Shown: positions 18,403 through 26,554 of the stretch, piece by piece
How positions within the stretch are numbered: position 1 is the first letter of the stretch
Layout of the letters: every line of letters begins with the position of its first letter
Origin: Roseicyclus sediminis
GTDB taxonomy: Bacteria; Pseudomonadota; Alphaproteobacteria; Rhodobacterales; Rhodobacteraceae
Length of the DNA: 64,000 bases
NCBI RefSeq assembly: GCF_025515305.1
Contig: NZ_JAOPHT010000012.1
Location: 1-64,000 of the forward strand
Direction: 5' to 3'
Notes under the pieces: model-generated
Databases searched by the model: none
The model's input: only the letters and a program-made list of their open reading frames with translations
What the model was told of the DNA's origin: nothing
Made by a program: the position numbers and the translations under genes

Positions 18403-19014
18403 ATGTCGAAAGCTCCCGTCCTTGACCTGCTTCTGCATGAACTTTCGCTCGCTGCACCGGCAGGCTTCGCCGTCGGGCTGCACATCCGCTACGTGTCGCC
18501 GCTCATCATGGTGAACACCTATCCCGATGGCTGGCAGGAGGTTTACACCGCCAAGCTCTACGGTCTCCGCGATCCCACTCTTGCCTGGGGCCTCAGCCAT
18601 ACCGGCACGCGGCGCTGGAGCGAGATCGGCCTTCCCGACCCCTTCGGCATCCTGCCCGAAGCGGCCAGCCATGGGCTCGTATACGGGATGATCGCCTCGA
18701 TTGGCCCTATGTCTTCCAGAACAATTGCCGGAGCGAGCCGCGCTGACCGCGAGTTCACGGCCGAGGAGATGGAGCACATTCACCGGATCGTGCTGCGCAT
18801 GCACGACCTTTCGGAACCGCCGGCGCGCCTGTCCAAGGCGCAGTCCGATGCCCTGAGATGCATCGCGGAAGGGGACCGCCATGCTGCTGCCGCCGCCAAG
18901 CTTGGCATATCCGAAAGCGCCTTCAAGGCGCGTCTGACGTCTGCCAGACAGAAACTCATGGCCCGCACCACCGCCGAAGCGGTGCAAAGGGCGAGGGAGT
19001 ACGGGTTCATCTGA
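18403..19014 (+). CDS. luxR: LuxR-family quorum-sensing regulator
   Basis: 203 residues from ATG 18403. The N-terminal autoinducer-binding domain (about 5-135) has the landmark residues of acyl-homoserine-lactone receptors: W44, Y48 or Y53, D57-P58 and W72. The C-terminal LuxR-type helix-turn-helix (about 142-203) reads LSKAQSDALRCIAEGDRHAAAAAKLGISESAFKARL. Its wing differs from the classical GerE consensus (SESAFKARLTSARQKL). It lies 84 bases upstream of luxI, so the pair forms a complete AHL circuit. It may be positively or negatively autoregulated; the sequence does not decide. Confidence 0.9.
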   Translation: MSKAPVLDLLLHELSLAAPAGFAVGLHIRYVSPLIMVNTYPDGWQEVYTAKLYGLRDPTLAWGLSHTGTRRWSEIGLPDPFGILPEAASHGLVYGMIASIGPMSSRTIAGASRADREFTAEEMEHIHRIVLRMHDLSEPPARLSKAQSDALRCIAEGDRHAAAAAKLGISESAFKARLTSARQKLMARTTAEAVQRAREYGFI

Positions 19015-19098
19015 GCCCGTTGCGAAAATCGAGGCAGTGGGGGGTCCTCCCGCGGTGTGACGCGACCGATCGCATCCACCGAAAGGAGACCTCTGCCC

Positions 19099-19686
19099 AT
19101 GCAAACCGCGACCCTGTCCTTCGACAACATGCACGAACACGGCGCGCTCTTTCCCAACATGCTGCGCGCGCGGCACCGCACCTTCATAGAGATGAAGAAC
19201 TGGGACTTGCCCGCCGAACTGGGAATGGAATTCGATCAGTACGACACTGCGCAAAGCCGATGGTGCATCGTGCACGAGAACGGCCGGGTCATGGCCGGCG
19301 TGCGTCTGACGCCGACAACCGCGCGGTGCGGCGTCTATTCCTACATGGTGCGCGATGCGCAGCGCGGGCTTCTGGACACCATTCCCGGAAACCTCCTGTG
19401 GGACGCGGCACCTGTCGCGCCGCACATCTGGGACGCCAACCGCCTGTTCGTCGTCTCCGACGTGGATCAGGCCATGCGGCGGCGGGTGCAGATGTCGATC
19501 ATGAGCGAGATGATCCGCTCGGCCCGCGGCTACGGCGCCTCGATCCTCATCGGGCTTCTGCCCACGCTGATCCCGAGGCTGGCCCGGCGGCTTGGCATCG
19601 ACATGGCCGAGGCGGGCCCCGAGATGGACTTCGACGGCGTTCCGCACCGCTGCTACTTCGTGTCGATGGCCACCAAGATGCATTGA
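19099..19686 (+). CDS. luxI: Acyl-homoserine-lactone synthase, LuxI family
   Basis: 195 residues from ATG 19099, 10 bases behind AAGGAG. It makes an AHL from SAM and acyl-ACP (or acyl-CoA). The catalytic N-terminal residues of LuxI enzymes are present: R25 and F29 (MLRARHRTFI), W35, D46 and D49 (GMEFDQYDT) and R69 in AGVRLTPTT. Acyl-chain length cannot be read from the sequence. It is directly downstream of luxR in the same direction. A short CCCGGG hairpin (19689-19704) follows. Confidence 0.93.
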   Translation: MQTATLSFDNMHEHGALFPNMLRARHRTFIEMKNWDLPAELGMEFDQYDTAQSRWCIVHENGRVMAGVRLTPTTARCGVYSYMVRDAQRGLLDTIPGNLLWDAAPVAPHIWDANRLFVVSDVDQAMRRRVQMSIMSEMIRSARGYGASILIGLLPTLIPRLARRLGIDMAEAGPEMDFDGVPHRCYFVSMATKMH

Positions 19687-19721
19687 AGCCCGGGGCTGCC
19701 CGGGTCTAGGCTCCGCCCGCC

Positions 19722-21041
19722 ATGGCGGACCTTTTCGACAGCACGGGCGGACCGGAGGAACGGGCGGAGCGGGGACCCCGCCCGCTCGCCGACAGGCTGC
19801 GGCCGAAACGCCTGTCCGAGGTGATCGGGCAGGGCCACCTTCTGGGCCCCGAGGGCAGCCTGCGCGTCATGCTCGACGGAGGCTCGCTGCCCTCGCTCGT
19901 CTTCTGGGGGCCGCCCGGGGTGGGCAAGACCACCATCGCGCGGCTGCTCGCGCAGGAGACGGACCTGCACTTCGTCCAGATCAGCGCGATCTTCACCGGG
20001 GTGCCTGAGCTGAGGAAGGTCTTCGAGGCCGCGCGGCACCGGCACGCGAACGGGCAGGGGACGCTACTGTTCGTCGACGAGATCCACCGGTTCAACAAGG
20101 CGCAGCAGGACGGGTTCCTGCCGCACATGGAGGACGGGACGATCCTGCTGGTGGGCGCCACGACCGAGAATCCCTCCTTCGAGCTGAACGCGGCGCTCCT
20201 GTCGCGTGCGCAGGTTCTGGTGCTGGAGCGGCTGTCCGAGGAGGACCTGACAGCCCTCCTCGACCGGGCGGAGGCCGAGCTTGACCGCAAGCTTCCGATT
20301 ACCGAGGAAGCACGGCACTCCCTCATCGGCATGGCCGATGGCGACGGCCGCGCGCTGCTGAACCTCGTGGAGCAGGTCGCGGCATGGGAGACGCCGGCGC
20401 CGCTCGACGCCGGCGCGCTGGCGCATCGGCTGCAGCGGCGGGCCGCGCAGTACGACAAGTCGGGCGAGGGGCACTACAACCTCATCTCCGCGCTGCACAA
20501 ATCGGTGCGCGGATCGGACCCGGACGCCGCGCTCTACTGGTTCGCGCGGATGCTGGAGGGCGGCGAGGACCCGCGCTTCCTCGCCCGGCGCATCACGCGG
20601 ATGAGCGTCGAGGACATCGGGCTGGCCGATCCGCAGGCCAACCGCCTCTGCCTCGATGCCTGGGCGACCTACGAGCGGCTGGGCAGCCCGGAAGGCGAAC
20701 TGGCGCTGGCGCAAGCGGTCATCTACCTGGCGCTCGCCCCGAAATCGAACGCCGCCTATGTCGCCTACAAGGGCGCACGGGCGAGTGCGAAGTCCACGGG
20801 CTCCCTGCCGCCGCCCAAACACATCCTGAATGCCCCGACGAAGATGATGAAGGAACAGGGATACGGCGCGGGCTACGATTACGACCACGACGCCGAAGAC
20901 GGGTTCTCGGGGCAGAACTACTTTCCCGAACGGATGAGCCGGGCGCATTTCTACGAACCCGTGGAACGCGGTTTCGAGCGGGACCTCAAGAAGCGCCTCG
21001 AATGGTTCGAGGGTCTCAGGAAGAAGCGCGGGCCGAAATGA
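19722..21041 (+). CDS. rarA: Replication-associated recombination protein A (RarA/MgsA)
   Basis: 439 residues. An AAA+ ATPase related to clamp loaders that acts at stalled replication forks. MADLFD and PLADRLRPKRLSEVIGQGHLLG open the protein. Walker A is GPPGVGKTT (63-71) and Walker B LLFVDEIHRFNK. The C-terminal APTKMMKEQGYGAGYDYDHD block is typical of the MgsA domain. It starts a same-strand run that continues with crcB-rluC-HAD-atp12. Confidence 0.95.
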   Translation: MADLFDSTGGPEERAERGPRPLADRLRPKRLSEVIGQGHLLGPEGSLRVMLDGGSLPSLVFWGPPGVGKTTIARLLAQETDLHFVQISAIFTGVPELRKVFEAARHRHANGQGTLLFVDEIHRFNKAQQDGFLPHMEDGTILLVGATTENPSFELNAALLSRAQVLVLERLSEEDLTALLDRAEAELDRKLPITEEARHSLIGMADGDGRALLNLVEQVAAWETPAPLDAGALAHRLQRRAAQYDKSGEGHYNLISALHKSVRGSDPDAALYWFARMLEGGEDPRFLARRITRMSVEDIGLADPQANRLCLDAWATYERLGSPEGELALAQAVIYLALAPKSNAAYVAYKGARASAKSTGSLPPPKHILNAPTKMMKEQGYGAGYDYDHDAEDGFSGQNYFPERMSRAHFYEPVERGFERDLKKRLEWFEGLRKKRGPK

Positions 21042-21132
21042 GAGGCCGTTTGCCTGCAGGAATACGGGCGGGAGGACTCCGGTTGTCCCGCCGGCCATTG
21101 ACACCGCCCCTTGCCCCAACCATCACGCGCCC

Positions 21133-21513
21133 ATGATCGCCCCCGTCCTCCAGGTCGCGCTTGGCGGTGCCATCGGCGCCGTTCTCCGGTATCTCACCGG
21201 GATCGGCGTCGTGCGGATGTTCGGGCACACCGCCTTCCCGCTTGGCGTCGTCACGGTGAACGTGGCCGGCTCCTTCGCCATGGGTCTGTTCATCGGCCTT
21301 GCGGCGCATCGTGGGCTTACGCACCTCTCGCCCTTCGTGGCGACCGGCATCCTCGGCGGTTTCACCACCTTCTCGGCGTTTTCGCTCGAGGCCGTGACGC
21401 TGTGGGAACGCGGCGCGCTGGGCCTCGCCGCGCTCTATGTCGTCGCGAACGTGGTCCTTTCGGTCGGCGCGCTGTTCGCCGGCCTCGCCCTGTCACGGAG
21501 CCTTGCGGCATGA
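21133..21513 (+). CDS. crcB: Fluoride ion channel CrcB/Fluc
   Basis: 126 residues with four hydrophobic helices. Fluc exports toxic fluoride. The conserved VNVAGSFAMG (helix 2, with the pore Asn) and GGFTTFSAFSLE (helix 3 break with the Phe box) are both present. I saw no fluoride riboswitch upstream. Its stop overlaps the rluC start by 4 bases (ATGA). Confidence 0.95.
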   Translation: MIAPVLQVALGGAIGAVLRYLTGIGVVRMFGHTAFPLGVVTVNVAGSFAMGLFIGLAAHRGLTHLSPFVATGILGGFTTFSAFSLEAVTLWERGALGLAALYVVANVVLSVGALFAGLALSRSLAA

Positions 21514-22550
21514 GCGGAGTGCAGACAGTGACCGTCGGCCAGGGCGAGGGCGACCAGCGTCTGGACCGCTGGCTCAAGCGGCGCTTTCCGCAGCTGACGC
21601 AGGGCCGCATCGAGAAGGCCTGCCGCAAGGGGGAGATCCGCGTGGACGGCGCCCGCGCCAAGCCCGCGACGCGCGTCGAGGAAGGCAACTCCGTCCGCGT
21701 CCCGCCCCTGCCCGAAGCAGCGGCGCCGCCGACGCAACGCACGGCCGTCTCCGACCGAGATGCCGAGATGATCCGCGCCGCCGTGATCTACCGCGACGAG
21801 CATATCATCGCGCTCAACAAGCCGCCGGGGTTGCCGACCCAGGGCGGGAGTGGTCAGACGCGGCACGTCGACGGCCTTGCCGAGGCGCTGAAGTTCGGCA
21901 ACGACGAGAAGCCCCGCCTCGTGCATCGGCTGGACAAGGACACCTCCGGCGTCCTCCTGCTCGCGCGTAGCCGCGCCGGCGCCAAGGCGCTGACCGAAGC
22001 CTTCCGCGGAAGGGAAACGCGCAAGATCTACTGGGCCGCCGTCGCCGGCGTGCCGCAGCCGCGCAAGGGCACCATCCGCTACGGCCTCGTCAAGGCGCCT
22101 GGCCACGGCAAGGGCGGCGAGAACGAGAAGATGCGCTGCATCCACCCCGACGAGGTCGACCGGACGCCCGACGCCAAGCGCGCCGTGACGGACTACGCCG
22201 TCCTTTCGGCGCTGGGCACCCGGGCCAGTTGGTGCGCGCTCGTTCCGGTGACGGGGCGCACGCATCAGCTTCGCGCGCATATGGCCGAGATCGGCCATCC
22301 CATCGTGGGCGACGGCAAGTATGGCGGGTCCGGTCAGGAAAACCTCGGCGACGGCTGGGGCGCGCAATTGGGAGGCGAGATCAGCCGCAAGCTGCACCTG
22401 CATGCGCGGTCCCTGACACTGACCCATCCTTTCACCGGCGCGCGCCTGCACCTGACCGCGCCGCTTCCGGACCACATGGCCCGGACCTGGGCGTCGCTGG
22501 AATGGTCGGCCTCGGACGTGCCCGAGGATCCCTTCGAGGACGACGAATGA
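21510..22550 (+). CDS. rluC: 23S rRNA pseudouridine synthase, RluA/RluC family
   Basis: 346 residues from ATG 21510. The N-terminal S4 RNA-binding domain (QRLDRWLKRRFPQLTQGRIEKACRKG) is followed by the catalytic domain. The catalytic Asp is in RLVHRLDKDTSGVLLLAR. ALVPVTGRTHQLRAHMAEIGHPIVGDGKYGG is the substrate motif of the family. RluC (955/2504/2580) is more likely than RluD by gene context, but this cannot be settled by eye. It overlaps both neighbours by 4 bases. Confidence 0.9.
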   Translation: MSGVQTVTVGQGEGDQRLDRWLKRRFPQLTQGRIEKACRKGEIRVDGARAKPATRVEEGNSVRVPPLPEAAAPPTQRTAVSDRDAEMIRAAVIYRDEHIIALNKPPGLPTQGGSGQTRHVDGLAEALKFGNDEKPRLVHRLDKDTSGVLLLARSRAGAKALTEAFRGRETRKIYWAAVAGVPQPRKGTIRYGLVKAPGHGKGGENEKMRCIHPDEVDRTPDAKRAVTDYAVLSALGTRASWCALVPVTGRTHQLRAHMAEIGHPIVGDGKYGGSGQENLGDGWGAQLGGEISRKLHLHARSLTLTHPFTGARLHLTAPLPDHMARTWASLEWSASDVPEDPFEDDE

Positions 22551-23227
22551 GCGAGCTTCGCCTCGTCGTGTTCGACGTGGACGGAACCCTCGTCGACAGC
22601 CAGGCGCATATCCTTGCGGCGATGGATCGGGCCTTCGCGACGATGGGTCGGCCCGCGCCGCGGCGGGGGGAGGTGCTGGCGATCGTGGGACTGTCGTTGC
22701 CCGTGGCGATGGCACGCCTCGCCCCGGACCTGGGCGCCGGAGCCGGGGATCTCGTGGCGGCCTACAAGGAGGCTTTCGCCGCCCTCAGGCTGGACGGCGC
22801 CGGCGTCGCGCTTTCGCCGCTTTATCTCGGCGCGCGCGACTGCCTGGCTGCGCTGTCCGCCGATCCCTGGACGCTTCTCGGGATCGCGACCGGCAAGTCG
22901 CGGCGCGGTCTGTCTCACCTGGTGGAGCTGCACGGCTTCGACGGTGTCTTCCAGACGATGCAGACGGCCGATGGCCATCCGTCCAAGCCGCATCCCGCGA
23001 TGCTGGAGGCCTGCCTGTCCGAAACCGGCGTCGAAAAGGCCCGTGCCGTGATCGTCGGCGACACCACCTACGATATCGAGATGGGCCGTGCGGCGGGGTT
23101 GCGCACCATCGGCGTCAGCTGGGGCTACCATGCGGCCGACGCGCTGCGCGCCGTGGGTGCGGACCTTGTCGTCGACGATTTTGCCGCCTTGCCCTCCGCC
23201 ATCGACTTGGTTTTACAGGCGTCATGA
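22547..23227 (+). CDS. HAD-family hydrolase, phosphoglycolate-phosphatase-like
   Basis: 226 residues from ATG 22547. Motif I is VVFDVDGTLVDS (7-18), motif II GIATGKSRRG, motif III the Lys of SKPHP, and motif IV VIVGDTTYDIEMG. The layout with an alpha-helical cap after motif I is HAD subfamily IA, as in phosphoglycolate phosphatase. Overlaps rluC and atp12 by 4 bases each, so it is translated with them. Confidence 0.88.
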   Translation: MSELRLVVFDVDGTLVDSQAHILAAMDRAFATMGRPAPRRGEVLAIVGLSLPVAMARLAPDLGAGAGDLVAAYKEAFAALRLDGAGVALSPLYLGARDCLAALSADPWTLLGIATGKSRRGLSHLVELHGFDGVFQTMQTADGHPSKPHPAMLEACLSETGVEKARAVIVGDTTYDIEMGRAAGLRTIGVSWGYHAADALRAVGADLVVDDFAALPSAIDLVLQAS

Positions 23228-23940
23228 CCGGAGGATGGAAGGCGAAGCGCTTCTGGCGCGAGGTGACCGTGATCGAGGCAGATCACGGCTGGCAGGTCCT
23301 GCTTGACGCGCGGCCCGTGCGCACGCCCGCGAAGGCGGCGATGGACCTGCCGACCGAGGCGATGGCCCGCGCCGTGGCGGAGGAATGGGAGGTCGTCGGT
23401 GACGAGATCGACCCGCGCCGCATGCCCGTGACCCGGTCGGCCAATTCGGCGATCGACCGTGTCCTGCCCCAGCGCGACGAGGTGGCGGGAATGCTGGCCG
23501 CCTATGCGGAGACCGACCTCCTGTGCCATCGCGCCGAAAGCCCCGAGGCCCTGGTTCTCCGTCAGGCCGAAGGCTGGGACCCGCTGCTCGACTGGGCCGC
23601 CGAGGCCTACGACGCGCGCCTCGTGCCGACCGCCGGCATCCTGCCTGTGGCACAGCCCGAAGCGTCGCTGGCGCGGCTGGACGCGGCGGTGCGTGGTCAC
23701 GACGTGTTCCGCCTGACCGCGCTTCACGATCTGGTGACCTTGTCAGGCTCCCTGATCCTCGGCCTCGCGGTGGCGGAAGGGCGGATCGAACCCACCACAG
23801 GCTGGCGGCTCAGCCGCATCGACGAGGACTGGCAGATCGAGCAATGGGGCGCCGATGAGGAGGCGGAAGAGGCCGCGGCGTTCAAGCTTGAGCAATTCCT
23901 TCACGCCTCGCGGTTCTGGTCGCTTTCCTCCGAATCCTGA
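23224..23940 (+). CDS. ATP12-family F1-ATPase assembly chaperone
   Basis: 238 residues. ATP12 binds the free F1 alpha subunit during ATP synthase assembly; alphaproteobacteria carry the ancestral form. WKAKRFWREVTV, VLLDARPVRTPAKAAMDLPT and AETDLLCHRAESPE are family blocks. It is the last gene of the overlapping crcB-rluC-HAD-atp12 run and precedes a 237-base control region. Confidence 0.9.
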   Translation: MTGGWKAKRFWREVTVIEADHGWQVLLDARPVRTPAKAAMDLPTEAMARAVAEEWEVVGDEIDPRRMPVTRSANSAIDRVLPQRDEVAGMLAAYAETDLLCHRAESPEALVLRQAEGWDPLLDWAAEAYDARLVPTAGILPVAQPEASLARLDAAVRGHDVFRLTALHDLVTLSGSLILGLAVAEGRIEPTTGWRLSRIDEDWQIEQWGADEEAEEAAAFKLEQFLHASRFWSLSSES

Positions 23941-23970
23941 TCTCCAACCCGTCAGTTTCATGATAACACT

Positions 23971-24004
23971 GCACAAATTTCGGGCGTGCGCCGATATTTC
24001 GTGC
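23971..24004. repeat. Imperfect inverted repeat upstream of bztA
   Basis: GCACAAATTTCGG (23971-23983) faces CCGATATTTCGTGC (23991-24004), with one base inserted and one changed. It lies about 170 bases before bztA and just behind atp12. It could be an operator or a weak terminator. The rest of 23941-24177 shows only a weak TTGACC (24047-24052) without a convincing -10. Confidence 0.4.
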
Positions 24005-24177
24005 ACGATTGCGGGTTACGCAGGGTCAATCGACGGCGCGTAGCCCTTGACCTTATGCGACCTATTTGCCCATTTTGCGGGCGGTGAGGGGGAAAAGGCT
24101 CTCACGGACTTTCGCCGATGCCCCTAGGGCACACCAAAACCAAGCCCAAAGGGCAGTCCATCAGGAAGAGGTAAGAA

Positions 24178-25194
24178 ATGAAGAAATCTGTGTTTTATGG
24201 CACGCTCGCCGTCGCCGCCGTTGCGGCCGGCACGCTCTCGGCCCAGACGCTGGCCGAGGTGCAGGAGCGCGGGTCGCTCAACTGCGGCGTGTCGACCGGC
24301 CTGACCGGATTCGCGGCACCGGACGCCAGCGGCGAGTGGCAGGGTTTCGACGTGGCCATGTGCCGCGCAGTTGCCGCAGCCGTCCTCGGCGATGCAATGG
24401 CCGTCGAATTCGTGCCCACCACCGGCCAGACGCGCTTTACCGCGCTCGCGTCCGGTGAAATCGACATGCTGGCCCGGAACACGACCTGGACGTTCAGCCG
24501 TGACGTCGATCTCGGTTTCGAATTCGTCGGTGTGAACTACTACGACGGCCAGGGCTTCATGGTTCCGCGCGACCTCGGCGTCTCGTCGGCCATGGAACTC
24601 GACGGCGCCACCGTCTGCATCCAGACCGGCACCACGACCGAACTGAACCTCGCCGACTTCTTCTCGTCGAACGGCATGAGCTACGAGCCGGTTCCGATCG
24701 AGACGAACGCCGAGGCGCAGCAGCAGTACCTTGCCGGCGCCTGCGACGTCTACACGACGGACGCCTCCGGCCTTGCCGCGACGCGCGCCACCTTCGAGGA
24801 TCCGTCGGCACACGTCATCCTGCCCGAGATCATCTCGAAAGAGCCGCTCGGCCCGCTCGTGCGCCATGGCGACAACCAGTGGGGCGACATCGTCCGGTGG
24901 ACGCTGAACGGCCTCGTTTCGGCTGAAGAACTCGGCATCACCTCCGCCAACGTGGCAGAGCTTGCCACCGGCACCGACAACCCGGAAATCAACCGGATGC
25001 TCGGCACCGAAGGTGAATACGGCGCCATGCTCGGCCTCGACGGCGACTGGATGGTTCGCGTCATTTCGTCCGTCGGCAACTACGGCGAGATCTTCGAAGG
25101 CAACATCGGCGAGAACACCCCGATCGGCCTCGCGCGCGGCCTGAACGCGCAGTGGACCGACGGCGGCCTGCTCTACTCGCCGCCGTTCCGTTAA
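24178..25194 (+). CDS. bztA: Glutamate/glutamine/aspartate/asparagine-binding protein (BztA/AapJ)
   Basis: 338 residues. The periplasmic substrate-binding protein of a general or acidic amino-acid ABC importer. A signal peptide (1-22, cleavage after TLSA) is clear. RGSLNCGVSTGLTGFAAPD, VPTTGQTRFTALASGEIDMLARNTTWTFSRD and LNAQWTDGGLLYSPPFR at the end closely resemble Rhodobacter BztA as I remember it. The gene leads the transporter operon. An AAGAGGT ribosome site precedes it and a strong hairpin follows it. Confidence 0.93.
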   Translation: MKKSVFYGTLAVAAVAAGTLSAQTLAEVQERGSLNCGVSTGLTGFAAPDASGEWQGFDVAMCRAVAAAVLGDAMAVEFVPTTGQTRFTALASGEIDMLARNTTWTFSRDVDLGFEFVGVNYYDGQGFMVPRDLGVSSAMELDGATVCIQTGTTTELNLADFFSSNGMSYEPVPIETNAEAQQQYLAGACDVYTTDASGLAATRATFEDPSAHVILPEIISKEPLGPLVRHGDNQWGDIVRWTLNGLVSAEELGITSANVAELATGTDNPEINRMLGTEGEYGAMLGLDGDWMVRVISSVGNYGEIFEGNIGENTPIGLARGLNAQWTDGGLLYSPPFR

Positions 25195-25204
25195 GATCGA
25201 CGAC

Positions 25205-25236
25205 AAGGGGCGCGGCCGACGCCGCGCCCCTTTCTT
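25205..25236 (+). terminator. Hairpin between bztA and bztB
   Basis: Perfect 12-bp stem (25205-25216 with 25221-25232), loop CGAC, then TCTTC. Such hairpins after binding-protein genes limit read-through and protect the upstream message, giving more binding protein than permease. Confidence 0.65.
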
Positions 25237-25335
25237 CATGACTTCAGGTTTGCCGCTCGGAAATTGCCGCGCGGGACGCTGCACAGGCGTCTCGTAGACA
25301 TCGCGCATTTCCAACAGACAGGGGGCTGACGACTC

Positions 25336-26553
25336 ATGGCGACGATAACCGACCCGCCCAGCGAGGGCTTCCGGCTCAGCCAGCTGATCTATGACACCCG
25401 GTACCGATCCCTGACGATCCAGGTGGTGGCGTCCATCTTCATCATGCTCGGCATCGCGTTCCTGTTCATGAACGTGGTCACGAACCTGCAGGCGCTGGGC
25501 AAGGATTTCGACTTCGGGTTCCTCGGCAATCGCGCCGGCTACGACATCAATCAGCGCCTGATCGAGTACTCGAACAACTCGACCCATGGCCGAGCCGCCA
25601 TGGTCGGCATCCTCAACACCCTGCTCGTCGCCTTCCTGGGCTGCATCGTGGCAACCGTGCTGGGCATCTTCGCGGGGGTGATGCGCCTGTCGAAGAACTG
25701 GCTCGTGGCCAAGCTGATGGCGGTCTATGTCGAGGGTTTCCGCAACATCCCGCTGCTTCTGTGGATCCTCGTCATCTTCGCGGTGATGACCGAATCCGCG
25801 CCTCAGCCCCGCGACTTCCGCGGCGAGGACGCCAGCGCATCGATGATCCTGTTCGATTCGGTCGCGGTCACGAACCGCGGCATCTTCGTTCCCGCGCCGA
25901 TCTGGGGGCCGAATTCCGGCATCCTCGTCGCGGTATTCCTGCTTTCGCTCGTGGCGATCTGGGCCTTCCGCCGCTATGCGCACAAGCGGCAGGAGGAGAC
26001 CGGAGAAATCCTGCCGGTGTTCTGGATCTCGCTCGGCCTCTTCTTCGTGCCCTCGATCCTCGCCTACTTCGTGCTCGGCCAGCCGGTTTCGCTGCGCTAT
26101 CCCGAGCTTGCGGGCTTCAACTTCGAGGGTGGTATCCAGCTGCGGAACTCGCTGATCGCGTTGTGGTTCGCCCTGTCGCTCTACACCGGCGCCTTCATCG
26201 CCGAGATCGTGCGCGCCGGTATCCTGGCGATTTCCAAGGGGCAGACGGAGGCCGCGTACGCGCTGGGCCTGCGTCCGAACCGGACGATGAGCCTGGTGAT
26301 CCTGCCGCAGGCGCTTCGGGTCATCATTCCGCCGCTCATCTCGCAGTATCTGAACCTCACCAAGAACTCGTCGCTCGCCATCGCCGTGGGCTACATGGAC
26401 GTGCGTTCGACGCTCGGGGGGATCACGATCAACCAGACGGGCCGCGAGCTTGAGGGAATGCTGCTTCTGGGATGCTTCTACCTCGCGACATCGCTGATCA
26501 TCTCGGGCGCGATGAACGTCTACAACAACTCCGTCAAGCTGAAGGAGCGCTGA
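25336..26553 (+). CDS. bztB: Amino-acid ABC transporter permease BztB/AapQ
   Basis: 405 residues, about eight hydrophobic segments. A larger permease than the usual HisM type because of an insertion between the first helices. The coupling (EAA) loop is GILAISKGQTEAAYALGLRPNRTM, which docks onto the ATPase. It starts MATITDPPSEGFRLSQLIYDTRYRS. It follows the bztA hairpin and ends 1 base before bztC, so B and C form the heterodimeric channel. Confidence 0.93.
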   Translation: MATITDPPSEGFRLSQLIYDTRYRSLTIQVVASIFIMLGIAFLFMNVVTNLQALGKDFDFGFLGNRAGYDINQRLIEYSNNSTHGRAAMVGILNTLLVAFLGCIVATVLGIFAGVMRLSKNWLVAKLMAVYVEGFRNIPLLLWILVIFAVMTESAPQPRDFRGEDASASMILFDSVAVTNRGIFVPAPIWGPNSGILVAVFLLSLVAIWAFRRYAHKRQEETGEILPVFWISLGLFFVPSILAYFVLGQPVSLRYPELAGFNFEGGIQLRNSLIALWFALSLYTGAFIAEIVRAGILAISKGQTEAAYALGLRPNRTMSLVILPQALRVIIPPLISQYLNLTKNSSLAIAVGYMDVRSTLGGITINQTGRELEGMLLLGCFYLATSLIISGAMNVYNNSVKLKER

Positions 26554-26554
26554 C

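Noticed and set aside
19024-19098. Classical lux box before luxI
   Set aside because: Only loose symmetry (CGGTG near 19054 with CACCG near 19078). It does not reach the quality of a 20-bp lux-box dyad, so it was not listed as a site.
21042-21132. Possible fluoride riboswitch ahead of crcB
   Set aside because: The gap is only 91 bases and I could not find the conserved pseudoknot sequence of the fluoride motif.
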